Origin: Lottia gigantea
Lineage: Eukaryota; Mollusca; Gastropoda; Lottiidae
Direction: 5' to 3'
Length of the DNA: 64,000 nucleotides
Assembly: GCF_000327385.1 (NCBI RefSeq)
Contig: NW_008709781.1
Coordinates: 1,551,282-1,615,281, forward strand
Of the stretch, positions 36,001 through 46,252 are shown in pieces. A program made the translations under genes and the position numbers. The notes under the pieces were generated by a model. It did no database searches and was not told the origin of the DNA. It saw only the letters and a program-made list of their open reading frames with translations. Numbering within the stretch: position 1 is the stretch's first letter; every line of letters begins with the position of its first letter.

Positions 36001-39000
36001 ATATTCACTCCCAGACTTTCATTTTTATTCATTTTCTTGAAATCTTTTCATCTTTTAGTTATTTTTTTCTGGCAATTTACTAACCTGATTGTGTTATTTA
36101 CTTAATCTGTAAACCGTTGATTGATAAAAAACATATATTATAGTATTCTTTCAATTATAACAGGCAGACCAAATCAGATTTAGCTACTGCTAATTTATTA
36201 GTAACTGATTTAAAAAGAACCATTGCTGATCTACAACAACAGTTGACATGGAAGGTATGTTGAACATTAGTACAAAGACTAGGGCTGCAACGATTCTTCA
36301 AGTTGCGATTCGATACACTACACAATACTCATTCAACAATATAATTTATTGCGATAATTAGCTTGATTCATTTTTTACAGAAGGAAAGAGAAAAGATAGT
36401 AGAAGTAAGGAATTGTGAAAAAAAAATCTCGATTTTTAAAGTCAGAAATAAATTTTTGCAAATTTTTATGTGAAAATCATACTTGGAAAATTAAAACTTG
36501 ACACAATTTCTTATACACACAAGGGTTCTGTGTCATTTGTTATTACAAGGGCTTAAGAATTAATCGTGCCAATACATCATGATTATTCTTATCCAATGCA
36601 ATACATCGATAAGAAGGAAAGAGACGCGGTTCATCGATTCATTGGTGAATCGTTGCAGCCTTAATAAAGGCATGATTTCTCTAGAATGGTTATTTTGACA
36701 TCCTTAAAGATTAAAAACAAATATTATGGAAAATTCTTGAAGTAGAATTATTACTTTTGCAAAAATAACTAAATTTTAACATAATTTTATTTGTCACAGG
36801 ATGAAGAACGAAATGATGCTTTATTCAAAGGAGGTATATCAGATGGTCAAAATGATAAATTTAAAATGGTTATTGATGAACTCACACAAAAGTAAGTGAA
36901 AAATATTTGATAATTTCATCATAACCAAACTCAATTTTATCCTTGAAACTTGCAGAGGTAATTGGTGATTGATTCTATACACCCAAAATATATAAATGTT
37001 TTATTTATTTTAGTCTTGATAAAGGTCTTACTCTTATCTATTCTATATCTATCTATTCCAGACTGAATGTTAGTCATAGAGAATGTAATAATCTTAGACA
37101 GGATAAAGAAATGTTGGAAGCAAGATCTTCAGAGTTACAGAAAAGATTGTAAGTAATGTATCACTGTACCAACATGCTAATAGTTGATAACTGACGTAAT
37201 GATTGATCACCTTCCAGACTACAGTCCTAGGGCTTTATTCTCATCATTTTCAGATGGTTTTATTATTTCAATCACTGAAATATGGTTACAATAAAGTCAT
37301 AGATGCAATATTTCAAAACGAATTGCTTAACAAGTCAAACAATTTCAGGTAAAAAAAATTAAAACCCCCGTAAGTTTGACACCATCAAATTCAATATTGA
37401 ATTTACAAACTGTTTTTTTTTTTGTAGGGGTGGTTTAGATGATAAAGAACATGATGCTATGATGAAAGTAAGAGATGCAATACAAATGGCTGAAAATGCC
37501 ATCTTGGAAAAGGATCAGGTAGAAAAATAAACAAATTACTTCTGTCACATTTGGGATCAGATAGGATTCAGTATCAGAAAGGATTCAGTATAAAAAGTAT
37601 TGTAGAACCAGTAACTTTCAGCAAGAGGTATACTGTAGACTGCAATAAAAGTTTCTGTCCTTCACTACAGTACCCAAAACCATGAGCCATCCTGGGTACT
37701 CTCTGTTTGAGACCTGTTTTGTTTTTGTTGTTCATTGAGGCTGTGTCACTTATTAGAACCTCAGTGGAAACAGGTCATAACAAATAGCCATTCTGTAAAT
37801 CATAACAGATACTTGTGTAGACTCGTCCAGTGAATAATACCTTCCTATATCCTATATCACAGGTTGAGATACAGCTAGGCCAGAAAGATGAAGAAATAGA
37901 GAATATGCAGGAAGTAATAAATAAGTTAATTAATGAAGCTGGAGCTAGAACAAGACAAGAGGTAAGGATGGTTATTATTGATGATATCAGGAGTGAATAC
38001 AGATTATTGCCGGTCAGTTAATTCTGTTTTCACTGAACCAGAGTACTGTTGACATTATAATAAGATGAATGTATATAGAAGTAGAACAATTAATGCACTA
38101 TTTATATTTTCTTTATGAGATGACCAGCTTTACTGGCAAAACAATAGAATGTTATCAGACTCTATACCTGATATTGTATCAACTATATTTCAGGTAGATA
38201 ATGTAAGAAAACAAAGTAATGATAGACTCAGTAAATTAACAGAAGAATTACATACAATGGAAATGGTAAGTTAATAGTTAGTTATGTTGCTGTTAGTTTA
38301 AAATCAGTTTCAGTACAGGTGTATGATATTATGGGGGGAATAGTTTAAGATGTATTTCATCTGTTATTTGACGCACACCATTTTGAGATAGCTGAGCACA
38401 CCATTTTGAGATAGCTGAGCACACCATTTTGAGAAAGCTGAGCACACCATTTTGAGATAGCTGATAGCTGAGCACACCATTTTGAGAAAGCTGAGCACGA
38501 AAGAGATTTAAATACATAGTATTTTAAAAGGAGAAGAACATTATTCTATGATTATTGAATATTTTTATAATTTAATTTAAGGAAAATGCTGAAAAACAAA
38601 CCCAGTTAGATAGATTATTACGTGAAAAAAGAGCAGTAGAATCAGAACTAGAAAAGGTAAGACCATCTGAATAACTCAATAACATGAGAATGGATGAAGA
38701 ACTGTAAAGAAAATATGTGGTATATATCTATATATAATGATATCTTCTCATAACACAATCTGATTGTTAGTTACTGGTATAAATCTTTTTGCCTGGTAAC
38801 TCACTAATATTATGATATATATATATATATATTATAGATCTACAGGGAAGGAATGGTACAAGGATCTAAAGAAAACATGTCTTATCATGAATTAAATCAG
38901 AGAGCTATTAATGCTGAGAGGAGTAAATGTGATTTAGAATTAAAACTAGAATCTGTGCAGGCCACATTGAAACGAGAAACATTAAAGTAAGTTATCCTGA

Positions 39001-41264
39001 GATATTTTTTCTTAGTAAACCTGCTACAAGTGTGAGAAATTAGAGTCTATATGTAAAGAAATACAGTTATATCAAAGGATTGTGAATGACAAATAGATCA
39101 AATTGCATAATTATTCCACAAGAATATCCTCTACAGTATATTTATCTGTACTGTGGGTTTTAAAAATTCATCCTTTTTCCTTTAAAACAATTCTTGCTTT
39201 TAACTGAACTATCCGTTGTGGTGTTTTGATACTATAATCTGAATTTCTGTCTTTCAGCTCAGAGCAATTAAAAGAACAGATGGATACCCAGTTTACACAA
39301 CTAAAAGATAGAATGGTTTCTATGGAAACAGAATTAAGTTGTGCCAATGAAGAATGTTTAAAAAAACAAGATGAAATTGATGAACTGAAGTCTAAAGTTC
39401 AATCTGCTATACAAGAAAAAGAACAAGCTCAAAGAAAGTATTATAAGGAGGTATGATATAGGCTTCATGTCTTGGAATATTGATTTCTTCTGTCCTTTGC
39501 TATTTGGCCAAGCAGATCTGTATCTTGTTTGTAAATGAGAAGGAATCTTCACAAGCACGATATATATAAATTGCATTTGCTTCTTTTTAAGAAATTGTCT
39601 TTGAAATTAATACTAGAGCTGTTTACTTATAATATCCCTTTTCTTTTTATGAAAATGTATTTTAGAAAATAGACCTTAGTCAAACCCTTGGCAAATCTTT
39701 GTCTTTTAGAAAGATTAATTACATATTTATTCGTGATTTACAGTTAGCTATATTAGAACAAGATAAACAAATGAAGATAAGAGACTATGAAGTTAAGGTA
39801 CAATCTACTGAAGATACTAATCGCCATGCTATCACAGAACTACGCAAATTATTAACATCACAGCAACGCATGGCAGCCAAGTAAGTCAAGTCATTATAAG
39901 GATATAAAAACTCTCTATCCAAGCCCATCTTTTGGAAAGAGGATGTCAATAATTCAAAAAATGACATGAGAACAAATAATTGAAACATATAATTATAAGG
40001 AGCACAACATTATATTTGACTCAAAGATAAATTTTTCTTTTCTAGATGGAAAGAAGAATGTCAAAGTATAACCAAGAAATTTGAAGTCAAAGTTCAAGAT
40101 TTAAGAGATGAATTAAATCATAAACAAAAGCGAAGTGAAGAAATAACAGCCTTGCTGAAAGAAAGTCAGGAAAAGACCATTGAGGTACATATAGTTTTTC
40201 ATTTTCAAAAAAATTATTTTTTGTTGCCTTGATATCCATTCTTATCCTAAAGTCTACTTTGCTTTGTTAAGTTTTGAATTCTCATTGTTTTGTGATTGTG
40301 CCTTTGTTTCAATTAATAAATTTTAACTTGTAGGCTGGTAAAACAATGGCGGAAGCAACTCGTAATATTAGACGTATGGAAGAAAGAGTGAGAGAAAGTG
40401 AAGGCAGGGCAGCAGAATCAACTAGAAAGGTATTTGGTTTTTCTTATTTATTTCAAGATATAAAATGAATAAGTTACATAATTGTGGGCTGGTTTTTACT
40501 CCTTTATCTAGGTCCCTAATATGTGGTGTACCTGCTAAAGGGAACATGATAGAAATCTTTGATAGTTTGACGTGTTGAAGAGACGAGCACGAAATGAGTT
40601 GGCATTTACCTTTTATGTTTTTAATGATTGAAATCTATTTTAATTTAGTTATCAAGATCTGTTGTAAAATGCCGTCAAATGGAAAGTGAAAGACAAAGTT
40701 TATTACAGGAATTAAGTAGAAGTCAAAGAGAATTATCTAGATCTAATAAGTAAGTTTAAACAATTGATGAAGATGACTTTAAGTTTTCAAAACTTTTTAT
40801 ATGTATCAGATTAGGGGGGTAATGATAGCATTGATTTAAACTGCCAGACGTCTGTGTTTCTTGCAATTCTACTTCAGCTAAGCAATTAAGAACATTGCTA
40901 TTGCAAAAGCAGCTGGTAAAATTACAGGGCTTTTGCATAAGTGACCTCATATTTTAAGAATTATTTTAGTATGAGCCATAAATTTATATTATAAAATCCT
41001 TTTTATCAATGAATGGACAGAACTTGTTATATTATTTAAAGCATCAAATTGATTGATTTAAAAGAATGAACAGAAATGTGATAACCAGTTTTGTTGTAAA
41101 CTATCTGATATATCAATGGGTACTATTTATATTTCAGAAGTTCGTTACATAGTTCAGGAGAGTTGAAATCCAGTCATCATTCGTCTAATGGACATTACAA
41201 TGGAGTGTCTAAATTAACGGGTCATTTAGAAATGGAAGATTTACAAGTTTCATCAGAGAGATGA
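33006..41264 (+). CDS. SCLT1: SCLT1 (sodium channel and clathrin linker 1), centriolar distal appendage protein
   Basis: Twenty-three coding exons: 33006-33042, 33263-33327, 33791-33843, 33960-34032, 34229-34284, 34712-34847, 35229-35300, 35465-35515, 35730-35800, 36164-36254, 36800-36891, 37062-37148, 37428-37518, 37863-37961, 38194-38265, 38582-38656, 38838-38986, 39258-39450, 39744-39880, 40046-40184, 40334-40429, 40649-40749 and 41138-41264. They give 720 residues (human 688). The protein is almost wholly coiled coil. Family signatures include MAEKEVTFLRDQ at the start, SPLIHEYDRII, RLSKLTEELHTMEMENAEKQ, LEKIYREGMVQGS, and KVQSTEDTNRHAITELRKLL followed by TSQQRMAAKWKEE. SCLT1 sits on the distal appendages of the mother centriole and is needed for membrane docking and cilium formation. 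A donor-site minisatellite follows exon 34712-34847. Confidence 0.95.
34814..35119 (+). repeat. 34-bp minisatellite built from the 5' splice junction of an SCLT1 exon
   Basis: Nine units of 34 bp. Unit 1 is the real end of exon 34712-34847 (ACAACTTGCTATTCAG) and the following copies repeat it together with GTAAATACAACAACAA. CAG ends at 34847, 34881, 34915, 34949, 34983, 35017, 35051, 35085 and 35119. The first eight are followed by GTAAAT or GTAAAC, so all eight are good donors; the ninth is followed by TTATAA. Using donor 2 or 3 shifts the frame, and later ones include a stop at 34917-34919. Confidence 0.95.
36280..36663. mobile_element. hAT-like MITE in an SCLT1 intron
   Basis: The left end TAGGGCTGCAACGATTC and the right end GAATCGTTGCAGCCTTA are inverted repeats (one mismatch). 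The GGGCTGCAACGATT end is characteristic of hAT-derived MITEs in animals. Flanking 8-mers ACAAAGAC (36272-36279) and ATAAAGGC (36664-36671) agree at six of eight positions, as expected for an aged hAT duplication. No transposase frame is present. Confidence 0.75.
38374..38498. repeat. 23-bp tandem repeat in an SCLT1 intron
   Basis: Five copies of a 23-bp unit with CACACCATTTTGAGATAGCT, one with an internal 7-bp duplication (GATAGCT). A 62-codon minus-strand frame across it is a periodicity artefact. A short (AT)n tract at 38815-38832 lies just before the acceptor of exon 38838-38986. Confidence 0.9.
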
Positions 41265-43395
41265 TTTTAAATTAATATATTACTGTGATATTTTAATTTA
41301 TCTCTAATTTCTTGATTTTCTTCAACAAATATCTATCTTGATATACGTTTTAATTTCTTCAAAAAAAAATTGTCTTAATAAATGTGTTATCAGCTTATAA
41401 AGCTTGATTTTTTAGCTTTCAGAGTAAAATTTGATATCTGGTTCTCTCACAATCAGTAAGAACATGTTGTGAAAAGAGATACAGATAGATGAAAATTAAG
41501 CTCTATGAGCTGATAAAGCAAACTGTATCTTTTTAAAATAACGATTAAGATAGGATGCGTGAGCTATAAAAAAAATGAAATGAATGGAGTTTTACGTCCT
41601 GGTTTTCTGAACCATGTGGGCTAATGAAGATGGTTGAGCCATAGAAAGTTCAGAAACAGAACTCCAAGTATTTTCAATAACATACTATTATGCATACAGT
41701 AAATATTTGAAGCCCTAGTATGAATTTGTTCATTACCAAAAACACCAGATTGATGTGCAAGCTAGATAATTTCACACTGTCACTAAACTGCCACCAAAAT
41801 ATTTTTTCATTGTGTCTCATATTTTGAAATGCACTTGTGTGCAGCATAAAACTCCATCACTTCAGCTCAAAATCCAATATGTAAAATAAATAAATGTTCT
41901 AAAATCAAGCTGATCATCTATAACCAATCAAAAATAAGAATTTATTCGGTCCACATATATTATGATATCTAATACTCATATCTATATACCTTATATAATA
42001 TTACTTAATATATATTTATTGATATACACTGTAGAATCTGAATTTAGTTCAATAGACAAATTTTAATTGCTTCAATTCATCAGGGGTATGTGTAGAATTT
42101 ATGTTGATTCAGTAGATAATATTCCAGATAGTTCATGATGGAAGTCTATGGAATATATACCATAATCTGAAAAGGCTATTTTTGAACATCTAAGAACATT
42201 GCAGACAGAAACAAAAGCAGTCTATTTTGAATTCGAATACTTGAAAAAGTTCAATTCTCAAAAATATATATATTTGTGTAGTAGTAGATATAATACACAG
42301 GTTTTATTATAATGAATAGAGCTTTAAATGGGCTTCTCTTTTAGCCAGTAGTTAAACGTTATATATCTGTATTTATGTATAAATGAATTGTATTTATTAT
42401 GTTTTATATTGAACACATGTTCATCACAATAAACACATCAATATATTGTTGTCCTTGTTTGTTATGTAACCTGCACTCAATATATCCAGAATAACCCTTC
42501 AGACTATTACTATTATGTATAAAATGGTGATGATCTTCTAAATCCTAACTTTAAACATAGTCTGTGTTAAAGGATTTCAGATTATCAATGTCCAAGTCTG
42601 AATACCACATTTACCAGACAACATTAGATAGGATCTGAGGTAGGGGGATCAGAACATTTCAATCTTTGGTATCAAAGGATAAGAGCATATTCTTTTGCCC
42701 TAGGTCTATGAAGAAAAAGTGTCTTATTTACCCTGGATCAGATCAATTACTGTAGTCTGGCGGAAAATCAAACATAGTTACTTGCCCTTGTATAGATAAA
42801 ATGACCAATCTTATCTTTTATATTGAAGATCATTTGACAGCTCTCCAAATATTTTTTTTTTTACATATTTAGACTTTTGACTCATAATAACGATGTTAAT
42901 GACATAAATGCAGTTCCTACCTGTGTAGAATAAAAGAAGGGTAAAAAGTGCAATTTTTTTCGCTGTCAGTAGTTAATGATTAATCTCTGAATCAGTGAAA
43001 ATTAGATATTTGATGGAGTATCATCAAGCTTTAAATTTATATCAGTTTCAAGGCTGGACCGATAAACTGGGGTTGTCTTGACGTGGACTCCCTTGTCTTT
43101 GGAGTGGCATGAGATAATTGGCATTGCTATCTCAGAGTTATACTAGTGTATATGCCTACTAATTCCATCTGAGTGAAATAAAGATACCTGTATCAATGAA
43201 TGATATCAGGCTTAGGCCTATTTTGATAGAACAGATTCAGATACTAAATGTAGGACATGTTAACTTATGTTTTAAGTCTCTAGTATTTTTTGACTTCTGT
43301 ATTTCAGATTTGTAATGTATCGGAATGTAGTCATTTGAAGTCTATATCAGGCTTGTTGGAGTGAAATAAATAAATAAATTCAATTTCACGTCAAC
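41265..43395. other. SCLT1 3' UTR and upstream region of the ankyrin/SOCS gene
   Basis: AATAAA at 41377-41382 is 113 nt after the SCLT1 stop and is a plausible polyA signal. 41573-41640 is a SINE tail. A TTTCAG at about 43308 may be the acceptor of a 5' UTR exon of the next gene. Nothing else is recognised. Confidence 0.5.
41573..41640 (-). mobile_element. tRNA-derived SINE fragment (tail)
   Basis: AAATGAAATGAATGGAGTTT, TACGTCCTGGTTTTCTG and CCATGTGGGCTAATGAAGA match the tail portion of the SINE at 20214-20570 in the same orientation; only about 68 bases remain. Confidence 0.75.
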
Positions 43396-44913
43396 ATGGG
43401 TTGTGCATTTTCTCAGACTGTAAGAACTTTCCGACCTTTACTATCTGAAGATCATCATGATTCTGTACAAGTTGATGAGAAAAAGAATAAAAGAAGACTG
43501 TTATCACGTCTTCGAAAAACCACTGTTAAGTTTAAGAAAATGGAATCCAAAACCTCAATGTACCTTCCTTGTGGATGCCAAACGAAACCTGCTAAGAAAT
43601 CAAGTGCTACTCCTACAATGGAAGATGCAATACGTCTGAGAGATAAAGAATTGTTGTTGAATATCATGTTTAACAGTGAAGATGATACAGGCTGGGCTAC
43701 TCTAGACATCAAGAAAAGGAATCCAGAGAAAAGTAATCCAGTTTTATTGGCTTGTCAACTAGGTTACAGAGACATGGTAGAAGTTTTCTTGGACAATGGA
43801 TGCAGTCCAAATTTACCTACTAAAACAGGTCGTTTGATTCATACTGTGTTAGAATCAATGAAATCATCTAATTTAGAGATTAATGAAGGGATTTTGTTAC
43901 TGGATACTTTATTAAAGAAGGGCTGTGATGTAAATATTAAAGACAATAAAGGGACAACAACTCTGTTATACTGTTCTGAACTTGGTGATAAACAAACTAT
44001 GGAGCTGATATTTCCACATGTTGCAGAGTCACAGTTTATAACAAGATGTGGTGGTAGTTTGTACACACCCTTACACATGTCAGTGATGAAGTATGATCTT
44101 CATATTATAAAGTTACTGCTATCTTATAAACCAAAAAGACATATTAATATTCAAGATTCTGGGGGTAACACACCTTTAATGTTGAGTCTTCAGTCTATGA
44201 TGCATACATGTAGTGGGCGATATGAAACTACTACCAGTACTAGTAATACAAGTGACCTCTATGTCTTTAGTCACAATATGATTTCTATAGTGGAGACATT
44301 GCTAAATTCTGGTGCAGATCCAAACATTACTAAGTTTTCAAAAAATACACCTATAAATATGTCAAATTTTGCATGGAATACACCTCTTGCCCTGGCACTT
44401 CAACTGACAGTAAACAATATGGAACCAACAAAACAAATTCCAATTGGTGTCATCAATAAATTATGTACAAATTATGCTTCCAAGAGTATGAAATCGTCAC
44501 CAGTTAACAACACAAGTGATCTTACTCCTTGTATAGCTGAAGAATCAACCGAGGATGGGTCTGTCTCAAACTCCAGGGATAACTTGGTGACTTTATTAAC
44601 CTCCGAATGTGAAGAGGACACTCAGTGTTTGTCTCCCTTTGCAGGTGTTGTGCGTCTGTTGGTACAATCTGATGCAAGCTTGGAGGGAATTGATTTAGAG
44701 GAAATGTGTCAATATTATCCATCAGTTGTGTCTCTAATTAAGGAGATTTATGAATATCGTGACAAACACGAGTGTGAAAAGCCAGCTAGACTGTTACATC
44801 TTACTAAACAGATGATACGACAACATTTAGGTACAATGAAAAAGCTTCATCTTATTAGCAGTTTACCTTTACCAAATAGAGTCATAGACTATGTTGGTTT
44901 AAAAACATTATAA
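43396..44913 (+). CDS. Ankyrin-repeat / SOCS-box protein with N-terminal acylation motif
   Basis: One 505-codon exon. It starts MGCAFSQ: Gly2 with Ser6 fits N-myristoylation and Cys3 fits palmitoylation, followed by a basic stretch (KKNKRRLLSRLRK, about 29-41). Residues about 110-350 hold roughly six ankyrin repeats, with recognisable pieces NPVLLACQLGYRDMVEVFL, TPLHMSVMKYDLHIIKLLL, NTPLMLSL and LLNSGADPN. Residues about 462-505 look like a SOCS box: a BC-box-like LLHLTKQMIRQHLG, then LPLP at 490-493 as in the Cul5 box. The usual BC-box cysteine is Thr here. Ankyrin/SOCS (ASB) proteins are substrate adaptors of Elongin-B/C-Cullin 5 ubiquitin ligases. A membrane-tethered adaptor is inference. 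The start is supported by the acylation motif and by an upstream stop. Confidence 0.85.
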   Translation: MGCAFSQTVRTFRPLLSEDHHDSVQVDEKKNKRRLLSRLRKTTVKFKKMESKTSMYLPCGCQTKPAKKSSATPTMEDAIRLRDKELLLNIMFNSEDDTGWATLDIKKRNPEKSNPVLLACQLGYRDMVEVFLDNGCSPNLPTKTGRLIHTVLESMKSSNLEINEGILLLDTLLKKGCDVNIKDNKGTTTLLYCSELGDKQTMELIFPHVAESQFITRCGGSLYTPLHMSVMKYDLHIIKLLLSYKPKRHINIQDSGGNTPLMLSLQSMMHTCSGRYETTTSTSNTSDLYVFSHNMISIVETLLNSGADPNITKFSKNTPINMSNFAWNTPLALALQLTVNNMEPTKQIPIGVINKLCTNYASKSMKSSPVNNTSDLTPCIAEESTEDGSVSNSRDNLVTLLTSECEEDTQCLSPFAGVVRLLVQSDASLEGIDLEEMCQYYPSVVSLIKEIYEYRDKHECEKPARLLHLTKQMIRQHLGTMKKLHLISSLPLPNRVIDYVGLKTL

Positions 44914-46252
44914 CATATATATATTTATAACTTTTAAATAGAATGTATAGTTTTACATAAGGGTTGTATGAGTAATCAAATATTCTAAGTCAGTTTGTCT
45001 CTGTTTTAAAGTTGTTTCTCTGTTATTATTGAAATTGTAGTAATAAGTTGTTCATACTGCACTTTCTCTGTAATTTTTGCTTCGCTTGGTGATAAAGCAG
45101 ATAAAGAAACTGTTGGTTGGTAAACTTCAAGATAACGCCCACTTCCAGCTTATGTTAAAAGTTATAGGTACCGGTATATGAAAATATAGACATTCTTTGC
45201 AAATGTTATAGATATTTTGAAATAATTGGTATTATTTGCATTGAATAATATGCTAATAATCGCTTGTAAAACTAGACTTTCATCACTTGTGTTCTTTCTG
45301 TATATTTGACTAAAACAAACGGATAATGGATTTTCCTTGCAAAAAGTGTATCTTTAACATCGAGCTCTGGGAGCAAGACAGATATTTAGATGTATGCATC
45401 AATTATTTCAACAAAATTATTATATTTCATTAATTGATTTATGTTAATGATTGTTAAAAATCAATTGATGTTTTTAACTTCTATCATTGCTTGTTTTTTT
45501 TTTGTCTAAAAAAACTCAAAAAATTCAACAGATTAGTGTTTTTTTAGAATATATTTATGCTCATGAAGGGTGAATTTCAAAAACCATTCCAGATTACCTA
45601 GAAGGCAGTGTTAAATAACTAATCACTGCCTAGTGCTTGAATTCACCAAGATAGTATCTTGAGTGAAGATGGTCTGCAATCATATGCAAAAAATAACCAT
45701 AAACTGTTTCTGTTGAATTGTTATCGATGTATGGGAAAGTAAAAGTTTAAACAGAACTCAATTGGTTTAAATATTTAATAAATGATAAAAATAAATACAT
45801 ATTTACATTTCATAATCAACAGAAAATAACTTAAATAAAACAATGTTTACATCTATATCTACAATGTTAAGATGGGTAGGATAAGCAAGCTTTCATCCAT
45901 CAACGGTTGAAATGAACTGTAAAGTTACCCTTGCTCCTAGGCTAACCTGGTCAACATATTGATTGAAAGCACTGCTGTTTGCATGCATGGTTTTCATCTT
46001 TATACTTGAAAATGTAAGTAAGTTTTCATATGAAAATTTTGGTACTTGTAGTGATAAATATTGAAGGATTAAATTGGTGCTCTGAATTTTCTGTATAGTA
46101 CATATGATGAAAACCATGAGAGTTTCAAACCAGCCCTGCATTCAGTTTCAATAAAACAGTTTGTTTTCCTTCAGTTACCTGTTACACTCACAACAACAAA
46201 CACTAAGAAATACTGTGTTTTACTGAATGCAGGGCTTATAAAATATTCTATT
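44914..46252. other. Convergent 3' region between the ankyrin/SOCS gene and the membrane protein gene
   Basis: AATAAA at 45777-45782 may end the ankyrin/SOCS transcript. The rest is AT-rich with no exon; an 82-codon minus-strand frame at 45893-46141 is not supported. Confidence 0.5.
46132..46236. repeat. Perfect 15-bp inverted repeat with 75-nt loop
   Basis: AGCCCTGCATTCAGT at 46132-46146 and ACTGAATGCAGGGCT at 46222-46236. The right arm ends 17 nt from the stop of the short-tail isoform of the membrane protein gene, so the hairpin would fall in its 3' UTR. It may be a small foldback element. Confidence 0.7.
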
